A DNA stretch of 64,000 bases from NCBI RefSeq assembly GCF_014649015.1, contig NZ_BMSF01000001.1, positions 124,001 to 188,000 on the forward strand. Direction: 5' to 3'. Below, one piece after another: positions 1 to 9,022 of this stretch; positions within the stretch are counted from its first letter, which is position 1, and each line of letters begins with the position of its first letter. This DNA is from Streptomyces narbonensis (lineage in GTDB: Bacteria; Actinomycetota; Actinomycetes; Streptomycetales; Streptomycetaceae). The notes below the pieces were generated by a model. That model ran no database searches. It was not told the origin of the DNA and was given only the letters and a program-made list of their open reading frames with translations. A program made the position numbers and the translations under genes.

Positions 1-1
1 G

Positions 2-514
2 TCCGGTTCGGCCTCGATCGACGACCTCTACCGCGAAGTCCGCGAACTGGGACGGACCTTCGGCGTCCCCGACCGGGCCGAGACCTGGACCCGCGAGGCG
101 CGGGCGACCGTCGCCGGCACCGAGAAGCGGCTCAAGGCCGTGAAGCCGGTCTCCGTCTTCGTCTACGACAGCGGCGACAAGACCGCGTTCACGGCGGGCG
201 GCAAGGGCATCGGCAACGAGCTCATCACCCGGTCCGGCGGCCGGAACGTCTTCGCCGACCTCGACAAGACCTTCGGCGACGCCACCTGGGAGCAGGTCGT
301 CGACCGGAAGCCCGAGGTCGTCGTCATCTACGACTACGGCTCCACCACCGTCGAGCAGAAGAAGAAGCGGCTCCTCGACGACCCCGCCCTCAAGGACGTC
401 CCCGCGATCAAGAACCGCCGCTTCGCCGTCATGCCGCTCTCCGACACCGTCCTCGGCGTCCGGGTCCCGGCCGCCGTCGACAAGCTCGCCGCCCAGCTCC
501 ACCCGGCCCGGTGA
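2..514 (+). CDS. ABC importer substrate-binding protein, FecB/BtuF type (5' truncated)
   Basis: Only the last 170 codons are present; the reading frame is open from the window edge. The visible part ends in a typical periplasmic-binding-protein-like C-terminal lobe of class III (helical-backbone) binding proteins: a GKGIGNELITRSGG segment, then DATWEQVVDRKPEVVVIYDY and a closing helix near PAAVDKLAAQL. Such lipoproteins capture ferric siderophores, haem or cobalamin outside the membrane. The stop codon overlaps the permease GTG by 4 nt and the ATPase follows, so binding protein, permease and ATPase form one operon. The signal peptide and lipobox lie outside the window. The substrate cannot be told from this fragment. 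Confidence 0.85.
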   Translation, partial: SGSASIDDLYREVRELGRTFGVPDRAETWTREARATVAGTEKRLKAVKPVSVFVYDSGDKTAFTAGGKGIGNELITRSGGRNVFADLDKTFGDATWEQVVDRKPEVVVIYDYGSTTVEQKKKRLLDDPALKDVPAIKNRRFAVMPLSDTVLGVRVPAAVDKLAAQLHPAR

Positions 515-1602
515 GCGCGGTCCTCGACGGGGCGGCGGCGGCCGGGACACCGGCCGGACCCCCGGCCGCCCCGGCCGCCCCGGCCTCCGGGGCGGCGCGG
601 TACGTCCTCGTCGTCGCCGGCCTCGTCCTGGCCCTGGCCCTCGCCGGCATCGCCTCGCTCGCCCTCGGCTCCGTCCGCATCCCGCCCGGTCAGGTCCTCG
701 ACGCCCTGACCGGGCGGGCGGCCCCCTCCCCGTACCGCACGATCGTGCTCGACGTCCGGCTGCCCCGGGTCCTGCTCGGGGTGGTCGTCGGCGCCGGGCT
801 CGCCGTCGTCGGCGCCGTCCTCCAGGCCCTCGTCAACAACCGCCTCGCCGACCCCTTCCTCCTCGGCATCTCCTCCGGCGCCTCGGCCGGAGCCGTCCTC
901 GTGCTGGTCCTGGGCATCGGGGGAGGGGTCACCACCACCATCGCCCTGCCCGGCGGGGCCTTCGCCGGCGCACTCCTCGCCCTCGTCCTCGTCTACGGGC
1001 TCGCGCGGCACGGCGGGACCATGACCGGCGCCCGGCTCGTCCTCGCCGGGGTCGCCGTCGCGTACATCCTCTCCGCCCTCGCGACCCTGCTCCTCGTCGT
1101 CGCCGGCCGCCCCGAGCAGTTCCAGGAGGCGCTGTACTGGTCCCTCGGCGGCCTCGGCAGCGCCCGCTGGGACACCCTCGTGCTGCCCGTCGCCATCCTC
1201 GTCCTCGGCGTCGGTGCCCTCCTCGCCCTCGCCCGCCCGCTCGACCTGCTCCTCGTCGGCGAGGAGAGCGCCACCGTCCTCGGCCTGGACACCCCCCGCT
1301 TCCGCGCCGCCGTCTTCGTCCTCGCCTCCCTCGTCACCGCCGTCATGGTCGCCGCCAGCGGATCCGTCGGCTTCATCGGACTCATGGCCCCGCACGCCGC
1401 CCGGCTCGCCGTCGGCGCCCCGCACCGCCGCGCCCTCCCGGTCGCCGCGCTCGGCGGCGCGGTCGGCCTCGTCCTCGCCGACCTCGCCGCCCGGACCGTC
1501 GCGGCACCCCAGGACATCCCCGTCGGCGTCCTCACCGCGCTCATCGGCGGCCCGTTCTTCCTCTGGCTGATGCGCCGCCGCCCCGAAGGAGCGCTCCTGT
1601 GA
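511..1602 (+). CDS. FecCD-family ABC transporter permease
   Basis: A 363-residue polytopic membrane protein of the BtuC/FecCD family, which forms the translocation channel for iron-siderophore or vitamin B12 uptake. It has a Pro/Ala-rich cytoplasmic N-terminus (about residues 1-25) and then about ten hydrophobic segments. Family hallmarks include the VRLPRVLLGVVVGAGLAVVG region, NNRLADPFLLGISSGAS and, near the C-terminus, GSVGFIGLMAPHAARL, the loop that contacts the ATPase. The GTG start overlaps the upstream stop by 4 nt (GTGA), indicating translational coupling. Its own stop overlaps the ATPase start in the same way. Confidence 0.93.
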   Translation: MSAVLDGAAAAGTPAGPPAAPAAPASGAARYVLVVAGLVLALALAGIASLALGSVRIPPGQVLDALTGRAAPSPYRTIVLDVRLPRVLLGVVVGAGLAVVGAVLQALVNNRLADPFLLGISSGASAGAVLVLVLGIGGGVTTTIALPGGAFAGALLALVLVYGLARHGGTMTGARLVLAGVAVAYILSALATLLLVVAGRPEQFQEALYWSLGGLGSARWDTLVLPVAILVLGVGALLALARPLDLLLVGEESATVLGLDTPRFRAAVFVLASLVTAVMVAASGSVGFIGLMAPHAARLAVGAPHRRALPVAALGGAVGLVLADLAARTVAAPQDIPVGVLTALIGGPFFLWLMRRRPEGALL

Positions 1603-2384
1603 CCGAACTGCGGCTCCACGGACTCTCGTACGGGCGACGCCTCCGCTCCGCCGACCTCACCGTCCGCACCGGCGAGACCGTCGGCCTCATCGGCCCCAAC
1701 GGCAGCGGCAAGACCACCCTCCTGCGCTGCGTCTACGGCACCCTCACCGCCACCGCCGGACGCGCCACGCTCGACGGCGACGACCTCCACGCCCTCGGCC
1801 CCAAGGCCCGCGCCCGCCGAGTCGCCACCGTCCCGCAGGACAGCGGCACCGAGTTCGAGCTCACCGTCCGCGAACTGGTCGCCCTCGGCCGCTCCCCGCA
1901 CAAACGCTTCTGGGAGGGCGACACCGGCGCCGACCGGGAGCGCGCCGACGCCGCCCTCGCCCGCGTCGGCCTCACGGAGCTCGCCGACCGCTCCTTCCCC
2001 ACCCTCTCCGGCGGCGAGCGCCAGCGGGCCCTCGTCGCCCGCGCCCTCGTCCAGGACCCGGCGCTCCTCGTCCTCGACGAGCCCACCAACCACCTGGACA
2101 TCCGCCACCAGCTCGACGTCCTCGGCCTCGTCCGCACCCTGGGCACCACCAACCTGCTCGCCCTCCACGACCTCAACCTCGCGGGGGCCTACTGCGACCG
2201 CCTCTACGTCCTGGTGGAGGGCCGGATCGTCACCGGAGGCACCCCCGCGGAGGTCCTCACCCCCGAGCTCCTCGCCGCCGTCTACGGCGTGGATGCCGAG
2301 GTCATCCCGCACCCGAGGACCGGCAGCCCGACCGTCGTCTACCTGCACAGTCCGGTGGGCGGTCAGAAACTATCCATCATGTGA
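1599..2384 (+). CDS. ABC transporter ATP-binding protein, FecE/BtuD type
   Basis: A 261-residue ATPase that powers the preceding permease. Walker A is GPNGSGKT (residues 32-39), the signature is LSGGERQR (about 136), Walker B is LLVLDEPTNHLD (about 156-167), and the switch histidine lies in LLALHDLNLA. The GRSPHKRFWEGD segment before the signature is typical of FecE/FhuC-like subunits. The GTG start overlaps the permease stop by 4 nt. It is the last gene of the importer operon; the next unit begins about 45 nt downstream. Substrate is undetermined (ferric siderophore most likely, cobalamin possible). Confidence 0.93.
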   Translation: MTELRLHGLSYGRRLRSADLTVRTGETVGLIGPNGSGKTTLLRCVYGTLTATAGRATLDGDDLHALGPKARARRVATVPQDSGTEFELTVRELVALGRSPHKRFWEGDTGADRERADAALARVGLTELADRSFPTLSGGERQRALVARALVQDPALLVLDEPTNHLDIRHQLDVLGLVRTLGTTNLLALHDLNLAGAYCDRLYVLVEGRIVTGGTPAEVLTPELLAAVYGVDAEVIPHPRTGSPTVVYLHSPVGGQKLSIM

Positions 2385-2428
2385 GATCACATTCCGAAAC
2401 CCGGACCGGGAATCGATACGATGAGCCC

Positions 2429-2545
2429 ATGGTTTCCCACGACGTGAGCGAAGAGACTCCGGGCACACCCCTGCTCGTGGCACGCCTGCACGTCGACCTG
2501 TGCCGCCTCGCCAGCGCGATGTGTACGTCCCGCGCTGCGCTCTGA
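2429..2545 (+). CDS. short cysteine-containing leader peptide ORF upstream of cysO-cysM
   Basis: A 38-codon ORF starting at ATG 2429 and reading into a core LHVDLCRLASAMC with two cysteine codons (TGC, TGT), then TSRAAL and stop. Very similar short peptides with an (R)xHVDLCR core precede sulfur-assimilation genes in actinomycetes and are annotated there as putative leader peptides (recalled, not searched). The inferred role is cysteine-responsive attenuation: ribosomes stalling at the Cys codons would alter expression of cysO-cysM, whose ATG is 91 nt past the leader stop. I did not find an unambiguous terminator/antiterminator pair in those 91 nt. Confidence 0.6.
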   Translation: MVSHDVSEETPGTPLLVARLHVDLCRLASAMCTSRAAL

Positions 2546-2635
2546 GCGACCGGCCGAGCGCCTTTCGTACGACCCCCCTCCGCGCGGGGCCCCAGCAGCG
2601 CGCCCACCACGCCACTTCCGACAGGAGCCCACGCC

Positions 2636-3870
<1,235 letters not shown>

Positions 3871-3881
3871 CGCACTTCGGC

Positions 3882-4058
3882 TAGGGGGTGTCGTCACATT
3901 CCCGTCGTCGCCCGAAGGGCGGCCCCGCGGCGTCTGGTGCGTGCTCTCGGCGTGCCGGGTGGAAGCCCACGTACTGGACGTACGCGGGCTTTCGCCCGGT
4001 GCGGCGAGAGCACGCATCAGGCGTTGCGGGGCAGACGGGAATTTGACGACACCCCCTA
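3882..4058. repeat. 177-bp imperfect palindromic repeat element
   Basis: The outer arms TAGGGGGTGTCGTCA (3882-3896) and TGACGACACCCCCTA (4044-4058) are exact reverse complements. Pairing continues inwards with few mismatches through CATTCCCGTC/GACGGGAATT, GTGCTCTCGGCG/CGGCGAGAGCAC and AAGCCCACGTAC/GTACGCGGGCTT to a centre near 3975. The left arm has about 14 extra bases (GTCGCCCGAAGGGC). Elements with these ends recur in streptomycete genomes as far as I recall. It lies between convergent genes, and its last 3 bp are the stop codon of the PemK-like gene. A folded RNA would be a very strong bidirectional terminator. Confidence 0.85.
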
Positions 4059-4541
4059 ACGCGCCAGATGGCGGACCTGGTCCCACACGACCGGGTCCGC
4101 CGTCCCCGCTCTCCGGCGGAAGTCCCGCACCGGCACGTCCCGCAGCTCGTCCGTCTCCAGGAAGCTCGGCCGCCCCTGAGCGTCGCCCACCGCCCCAGGC
4201 GGCAGCGCGATCACCCCCGGCCGCTCGTCGTGGTACTTGCTGGTGATCTTGGCGACGAGGGCGTTGTCCCCCCGGACCGTGAGCACGAGACAGGGCCGGT
4301 CCTTCGACCCGGGCCCGTCCTCGAAGGGCACGTCCGCCCACCAGATCTCACCCGCCCGCGGCAGCCGCGACGGAGCCTTCCGCGGCCCGGCGGGACGCCC
4401 CGGCGGCCGGGTCCGCTCCGGCGCCCGACCCCGACTCCGCCCCGCGGGCTTCCGGTTCGAACGCTTCCGCCCATCGGCGACCACCGCGACCAGCGCGATC
4501 ACCACGACCGCGACCAGCGCGGGCCACCATGACGTGTCCAT
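4056..4541 (-). CDS. membrane-anchored PemK/MazF-like toxin-family protein
   Basis: A 161-residue protein. Residues 4-22 are a hydrophobic anchor (WWPALVAVVVIALVAVVAD), 25-60 a basic Arg/Pro-rich linker, and from about 62 the fold of PemK/MazF-like proteins: AGEIWWADVPFEDG, then KDRPCLVLTV and VAKITSK. MazF/PemK enzymes are mRNA interferases partnered by small antitoxins. No antitoxin-like ORF lies beside it, and a membrane anchor is unusual, so a toxin role is uncertain; conserved actinobacterial members may be housekeeping. The TAG stop is formed by the end of the palindromic repeat, so the repeat's insertion may have set the C-terminus. The ATG follows TTGAGGT. Confidence 0.75.
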   Translation of the reverse strand: MDTSWWPALVAVVVIALVAVVADGRKRSNRKPAGRSRGRAPERTRPPGRPAGPRKAPSRLPRAGEIWWADVPFEDGPGSKDRPCLVLTVRGDNALVAKITSKYHDERPGVIALPPGAVGDAQGRPSFLETDELRDVPVRDFRRRAGTADPVVWDQVRHLAR

Positions 4542-4744
4542 ACCTCAAGACGGTACCGGCGCGCGCCTCACTCCGCCGTGACGCCCCACCATCCATCCGA
4601 ACCGGTGACAGAGCCCGTGAGTTCGCCCACAACGGGCCGCCACGAAGGAGCGACAGGCCCAGGTGCGCCTTACGCTCGACAGACCGCACAGCCTCCCCCT
4701 CCCTCAGCGCGCTTTCCGCACCCGTCCACGGAGGTTCACGCTCC

Positions 4745-5497
4745 ATGAAGCTCACCGTCGTCGGTTGCTCCGGGTCGTTTCCGTCCGCGGATTCGGCCTG
4801 TTCGAGCTACCTCGTCGAGGCCGACGGCTTCCGGTTGCTCCTCGACATGGGCAACGGCGCCCTCGGCGAGCTGCAACGACACATCGGTCTGTACGACCTC
4901 GACGCGATCTTCCTCAGCCATCTGCACGCGGACCACTGCATCGACATGTGCGGGTACTTCGTCGCCCGCTACTACCGGCACGAGGGCGGGCGCTGCGACG
5001 CGATCCCCGTCTACGCGCCGGAGGGTGCCGAGCAGCGGCTGACCACGGCGTATGCGGACACCCCCTCGCCGACCTCGATGAGCGAGGTCTTCGACTTCCA
5101 CACGCTGAAGTCGACCACCTTCGAACTGGGTCCGTTCACGGTCCGCACCGAGAAGGTGTGCCACCCGGTCGAGGCGTACGGCATCCGCGTCGAGCACGGG
5201 GGCCGCTCGCTCACGTACTCCGGTGACACCGGCGTCTGCGAGGCGCTCCACGAGCTCGCCGACGGCACCGACCTCTTCCTCTGCGAGGCCTCCTTCACCC
5301 ACGGCAAGGAGGACATCCCGGCCCTCCATCTCAACGGCCGTGAGGCCGGCGCCCAGGCGGCCCGAGCCGACGTGGGCCGCCTGGTCCTCACCCACATCCC
5401 CCCGTGGACGGACGGCGAACAGAACCTGGCGGACGCCCGCGAGGTCTACCGGGGCCCGTCGGAACTGGCGAGGCCGGGCGCGGTCTACGAGGTCTGA
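4745..5497 (+). CDS. metallo-beta-lactamase-fold hydrolase
   Basis: A 250-residue MBL-fold protein. The metal motif HxHxDH is HLHADH (residues 59-64), with later ligands in KVCHPVEAYG, TYSGDTG and LVLTHIPPW. The overall pattern (VVGCSGSFP start, RNase Z-like spacing) is that of small phosphodiesterase-type MBL proteins conserved in actinobacteria; the substrate is unknown. ATG 4745 is chosen because GGAGG lies 13 nt upstream. An upstream in-frame extension lacks conserved features. It converges on nagE2 with a strong hairpin between them. Confidence 0.9.
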   Translation: MKLTVVGCSGSFPSADSACSSYLVEADGFRLLLDMGNGALGELQRHIGLYDLDAIFLSHLHADHCIDMCGYFVARYYRHEGGRCDAIPVYAPEGAEQRLTTAYADTPSPTSMSEVFDFHTLKSTTFELGPFTVRTEKVCHPVEAYGIRVEHGGRSLTYSGDTGVCEALHELADGTDLFLCEASFTHGKEDIPALHLNGREAGAQAARADVGRLVLTHIPPWTDGEQNLADAREVYRGPSELARPGAVYEV

Positions 5498-5529
5498 GTC
5501 CTCGCACGATCGTTCTTGTACGGACATGG

Positions 5530-5565
5530 GGAAGGCCCCGGAACCTGTCGGTTCCGGGGCCTTCC
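5530..5565. terminator. bidirectional intrinsic terminator
   Basis: A perfect 16-bp stem (GGAAGGCCCCGGAACC, 5530-5545; complement 5550-5565) with a 4-nt TGTC loop, between the convergent MBL hydrolase gene and nagE2. Confidence 0.9.
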
Positions 5566-5583
5566 CTCTCGTACGGCCGAGGC

Positions 5584-6849
5584 TCACGCCTTGGTGAGGT
5601 CCTCGATCTCCTCCTCGGGCTCGCGGCCCGGGGTGGGGAGGTTGAACTTGGTGATCGCGAAGCGGAAGACCACGTAGTAGATCGCCGCGAAGACGAGACC
5701 GATCGGGATGATCAGCCACGGCTTGGTCGCGAGGTTCCAGTTGAGCAGGTAGTCGATACCGCCCGCGGAGAAGGTGAAGCCCGCGTGGACACCGAACGCC
5801 CAGGTGACGGCCATCGAGACGGCGGTCAGGACCGCGTGGATCGCGTAGAGGACCGGCGCGATGAACATGAACGTGAACTCGATCGGCTCGGTGATACCGG
5901 TGACGAAGGAGGTCAGCGCGAGGGAGACCATCATGCCCATGACGGCCTTGCGGCGCTCCGGGCGGGCGGCGTGGGCGATGGCGATCGCGGCGGCCGGCAG
6001 ACCGAACATCATGATCGGGAAGAAGCCGGACATGAAGATTCCGGCGCTCGGGTCACCGGCGAAGAAGCGGTTCAGGTCACCGTGGACGACCTCGCCGGCC
6101 GCGTTGGTGAAGTCACCGATCTGGAACCAGGAGACGGTGTTCACGAACTGGTGCATGCCGACCGGGATCAGCGCGCGGTTGATGAGGCCGAAGAGGCCGG
6201 CGCCACCGGCACCGAGGCCGGTCATCCACTCGCCGAAGCTGGAGATGCCGTCGCCGATGGGCTCCCAGACCAGGCCGAACACGACACCGACGAGGGTGCC
6301 GACGAAGGCCATGATGATCGGGACGAGACGGCGGCCGTTGAAGAAGCCGAGCCAGTCGACGAGCTTGGTCCGGTGGAACTTCTGCCACAGGACGGCCGCT
6401 ATGAGACCCATCAGGATGCCGCCGAGGACACCCGGGTTGTTGTACTTCGCGGCGACGTCGACGCCCTTGTTGGCGGTCGTGTTGATGACGGCGTCGGCGA
6501 CGGGGAAGGCCTTCAGCACGTTGCTGTAGACCAGGAAGCCGACGAGCGCGGCCAGAGCCGTGGAGCCGTCCGCCTTCTTGGCGAAGCCGATGGCGACGCC
6601 GATGCAGAACAGCAGGGGCAGGTTGTCGAAGACCGCGCCGCCTGCGGTGGCGAAGACGGATGCGACCTTGTCCCAGCCGAGGCCGTCTTTACCGAAGACG
6701 TCGGGCTGGCCGAGACGGAGCAAGATACCCGCGGCCGGCAGAACGGCGATCGGCAGCTGCAGGCTGCGACCGACCTTCTGCAGGCCCTGGAACAGGCCGG
6801 ATCCGCGCTTCTTCGCGGGAGCGGCGGCCTGGGCGGTGGCCGTACTCAT
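5584..6849 (-). CDS. nagE2: PTS N-acetylglucosamine permease, EIIC (NagE2)
   Basis: A 421-residue EIIC permease of the glucose/GlcNAc PTS superfamily. It shows the family sequence LQLPIAVLPAAGILLRLGQPDVFG, many membrane segments, NRALIPVGMHQFVNT and GFFPIMMFGLPAAAIA, and ends in a short cytoplasmic tail. EIIC imports GlcNAc while EIIB (NagF) phosphorylates it. ATG 6849 follows GGAGGAA at ideal distance; an in-frame upstream extension is rejected. The promoter region carries three DasR-type palindromes. In S. coelicolor the orthologue NagE2 (SCO2907) is the main GlcNAc permease. Its near-copy nagE1 follows upstream on the same strand. Confidence 0.92.
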   Translation of the reverse strand: MSTATAQAAAPAKKRGSGLFQGLQKVGRSLQLPIAVLPAAGILLRLGQPDVFGKDGLGWDKVASVFATAGGAVFDNLPLLFCIGVAIGFAKKADGSTALAALVGFLVYSNVLKAFPVADAVINTTANKGVDVAAKYNNPGVLGGILMGLIAAVLWQKFHRTKLVDWLGFFNGRRLVPIIMAFVGTLVGVVFGLVWEPIGDGISSFGEWMTGLGAGGAGLFGLINRALIPVGMHQFVNTVSWFQIGDFTNAAGEVVHGDLNRFFAGDPSAGIFMSGFFPIMMFGLPAAAIAIAHAARPERRKAVMGMMVSLALTSFVTGITEPIEFTFMFIAPVLYAIHAVLTAVSMAVTWAFGVHAGFTFSAGGIDYLLNWNLATKPWLIIPIGLVFAAIYYVVFRFAITKFNLPTPGREPEEEIEDLTKA

Positions 6850-6921
6850 CAACTTCCTCCAGTAAGGCAAGGCGCCGCCAGGGACTGTGAACACGGGGGG
6901 AGGCGACGTCTCGTGGAACGC

Positions 6922-6968
6922 GGTGGTCTGGACCGCGTGGTCTACACCAGTGAATGGTGTAGACCAGT
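6922..6968. promoter_or_regulatory. cluster of three DasR operator (dre)-like sites upstream of nagE2
   Basis: Three 16-bp sites around TGGTCTNNACCN cores: GGTGGTCTGGACCGCG (6922-6937, weakest), CGTGGTCTACACCAGT (6936-6951) and AATGGTGTAGACCAGT (6953-6968). The cores of the last two are exact reverse complements, so they form a composite inverted repeat. The consensus recalled for DasR is ACTGGTCTAGACCACT. DasR (GntR family) represses until glucosamine-6-P accumulates. Confidence 0.85.
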
Positions 6969-7040
6969 TTTAGCACGTGAGACTTAGATAAGGAACCTGC
7001 GAATTTTGTGTGCTCAGCCATAGGGCGAAATGCACGACAT

Positions 7041-7072
7041 AAGGCCCCCGAACCGTCAGGTCCAGGGGCCTT
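7041..7072 (-). terminator. intrinsic terminator downstream of nagE1
   Basis: AAGGCCCC (7041-7048) pairs with GGGGCCTT (7065-7072). Partial inner pairing continues through AACC/GGT. It lies 65 nt past the nagE1 stop. Confidence 0.75.
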
Positions 7073-7136
7073 GCGCGGGGCTTACGAGGGGGACGAAAGC
7101 CCTGAAAAGGTCACCTTCCGCAGGGTGTCCAGGGGG

Positions 7137-8435
7137 TCACTTGACGTTCTCCCGCTCCATCTCGTCCCCCACCTCGTCCGGCTCGCGGCCGGGCGTCTGG
7201 AGGTCGAACCGGGTGATCGCGAACCGGAAGATCGCGTAGTACACGACCGCGAACGCGAGGCCGATCGGGATGATCAGCCACGGCTTCGTCGCGAGGCCCC
7301 AGTTGATCACGTAGTCGATCAGGCCGGCCGAGAAGCTGAAGCCGTCCTTCACTCCGAGTGCCCAGGTCACGGCCATCGACACACCCGTGAGCACGGCGTG
7401 GATCGCGTAGAGCAGCGGGGCGATGAAGAGGAACGAGTACTCGATCGGCTCGGTGATGCCGGTGACGAACGAGGTCAGAGCGACCGACAGCATCAGGCCG
7501 CCGACCTCCTTGCGCCGGTGCGGCTTGGCGCAGTGGGTGATCGCCAGCGCGGCCGCAGGAAGCGCGAACATCATGATCGGGAAGAACCCCGTCAGGAACT
7601 GGCCGGCGTTCGGGTCGCCCGCGAGGAACATCGGGATGTCGCCGTGGACCGTCGTGCCGTCCGGCTTCTCGTACGTGCCGAACTGGAACCAGATGGGCAC
7701 GTTCAGGAACTGGTGCAGGCCGATGACGAGCAGCGCCCGGTTCGCCAGACCGAAGATGCCCGACCCCCACGCGCCGAGTCCGACCAGCCAGTCGCTGAAG
7801 TTCTCCAGGCCTTGACCGATCGGCGGCCAGACCCACAGGCACAGCGAGGCGAACGCGATCGCCACGAACGTCATGATGATCGGGACCAGACGGCGGCCGT
7901 TGAAGAAGCCCAGCCAGTCGACCAGCTTCGTCCGGTGGTACCGCTGCCACAGGTACGCGGTGAGCAGGCCCATGACGATGCCGCCGAAGACCCCCGGGTT
8001 CTGGTACGTGTAGGCGGCGTAGACGTCCCCGGGCGCCAGGCAGGCGCCACCGATGTCCTTCGTACCCGTGGGGCAGTCCTTCGGGAACTGACGCAGGACC
8101 GTGTAGTAGACGAGGAAGCCGACGACGGCCGCGAGCGCGGTCGAGCCGTCGGCCTTCTTCGCCATGCCGATGGCGACGCCGACGCAGAAGAGCAGCGGAA
8201 GGCCCAGGTTGCCGTCGAGGAGCGCACCACCGGCGCCCGCCATCACCGCGGCGACGTTGTCCCAGCCGAGACCGTCCGCGCCGAAGACGTCCGGCTGGCC
8301 GAGCCGGTTGATGATGCCCGCGGCCGGCAGGACGGCGATGGGGAGCTGGAGGCTGCGCCCCATCTTCTGCAGGCCCTGGAAGAGTCCGCCCCACACGGAC
8401 CTCTTCGGCGCTGCCGCGGCGCTGTCGGTACTCAT
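7137..8435 (-). CDS. nagE1: PTS N-acetylglucosamine permease, EIIC paralogue (NagE1)
   Basis: A 432-residue EIIC protein closely related to NagE2 along its whole length: LQLPIAVLPAAGIINRLGQP, YHRTKLVDWLGFFNGRRLVP, NRALLVIGLHQFLNVP, GFFPIMMFALPAAA. It differs mainly by short insertions, including a Cys-containing loop (DCPTGTKDIGGACLAPG, about residues 130-146). The pair is an old tandem duplication. ATG 8435 follows GGGAGG. It is divergent from nagF and shares a dre palindrome with it. The order nagE2-nagE1-nagF matches SCO2907-SCO2906-SCO2905, where NagE1 contributes less to GlcNAc transport than NagE2 (from memory). Confidence 0.88.
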   Translation of the reverse strand: MSTDSAAAAPKRSVWGGLFQGLQKMGRSLQLPIAVLPAAGIINRLGQPDVFGADGLGWDNVAAVMAGAGGALLDGNLGLPLLFCVGVAIGMAKKADGSTALAAVVGFLVYYTVLRQFPKDCPTGTKDIGGACLAPGDVYAAYTYQNPGVFGGIVMGLLTAYLWQRYHRTKLVDWLGFFNGRRLVPIIMTFVAIAFASLCLWVWPPIGQGLENFSDWLVGLGAWGSGIFGLANRALLVIGLHQFLNVPIWFQFGTYEKPDGTTVHGDIPMFLAGDPNAGQFLTGFFPIMMFALPAAALAITHCAKPHRRKEVGGLMLSVALTSFVTGITEPIEYSFLFIAPLLYAIHAVLTGVSMAVTWALGVKDGFSFSAGLIDYVINWGLATKPWLIIPIGLAFAVVYYAIFRFAITRFDLQTPGREPDEVGDEMERENVK

Positions 8436-8482
8436 CGGCGACCTCCCTGCCCGGAACAAGCCGGGTCCGCGTCTCGTTGCAC

Positions 8483-8498
8483 ACTGGTGTAGACCACT
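8483..8498. promoter_or_regulatory. DasR operator (dre) in the nagE1-nagF divergent region
   Basis: ACTGGTGTAGACCACT is a near-consensus dre, palindromic except at the centre (TGGTGTAGACCA core at 8485-8496). It sits about 48 nt upstream of the nagE1 start and about 170 nt upstream of nagF. Confidence 0.9.
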
Positions 8499-8670
8499 TG
8501 CGGTAGGCTCCGGGAGCCCGCTGAGGACAGGCCGCCGGTGATCGTCATCATTCGGCAGAACGGCGGCACACGCTCGCGAAGTTGGGCCAACCGTGGGTTA
8601 CCGTGACAAAGCGGACCACAGGTGCGCCGAGATTCGCGCTCGCGCGAACGGAACGGACAGGGAGAAACGC

Positions 8671-8904
8671 ATGGCCACCAAGGCTGAGAAGATCGTCGCC
8701 GGGCTCGGCGGCATCGACAACATCGAAGAGGTCGAGGGCTGCATCACCCGCCTCCGCACCGAGGTTGTCGACCCCGCGCTCGTCGACGAGGCCGCACTCA
8801 AGGCCGCCGGTGCCCACGGCGTCGTGAAGATGGGCACCGCCATCCAGGTCGTCATCGGCACCGACGCGGACCCGATCGCCGCGGAGATCGAAGACCTGAT
8901 GTGA
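8671..8904 (+). CDS. nagF: PTS glucose/GlcNAc EIIB phosphocarrier (NagF)
   Basis: A 77-residue EIIB domain. The phosphorylated cysteine is in EVEGCITRLR (Cys about 24), and GAHGVVKMGTAIQVVIG matches the family C-terminal strand. It passes phosphate from HPr/EIIA (Crr, elsewhere) to GlcNAc entering through NagE1/NagE2. ATG 8671 follows GGGAG; an in-frame upstream extension is rejected because family members begin near this Met. A dre site lies in the upstream region shared with nagE1. Two tandem hairpins follow the stop. Confidence 0.93.
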   Translation: MATKAEKIVAGLGGIDNIEEVEGCITRLRTEVVDPALVDEAALKAAGAHGVVKMGTAIQVVIGTDADPIAAEIEDLM

Positions 8905-8909
8905 GACCT

Positions 8910-8967
8910 GACGTGAGCGAACCGCTCACGTCGACAAGGGCCCGTTCCGGCAGGGGAACGGGCCCTT
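8910..8967 (+). terminator. two tandem hairpins after nagF
   Basis: First hairpin: GACGTGAGCG (8910-8919), loop AAC, CGCTCACGTC. Second: AAGGGCCCGTTCC (8936-8948) pairing with GGAACGGGCCCTT (8955-8967), followed by CG. Confidence 0.88.
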
Positions 8968-9022
8968 CGTCATGAGCGCCCGGACCTGCGCCGCTGGACG
9001 GCCGCGCACGTCCGCCTCTGTG

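Noticed and set aside
5404..6987. Long plus-strand open frame (over 500 codons) antisense to nagE2; a similar one at 7008-8492 antisense to nagE1
   Set aside because: High-GC streptomycete genes leave open frames on the opposite strand. These translate into charged, low-complexity sequence with no family pattern, while the minus-strand frames are clear EIIC proteins.
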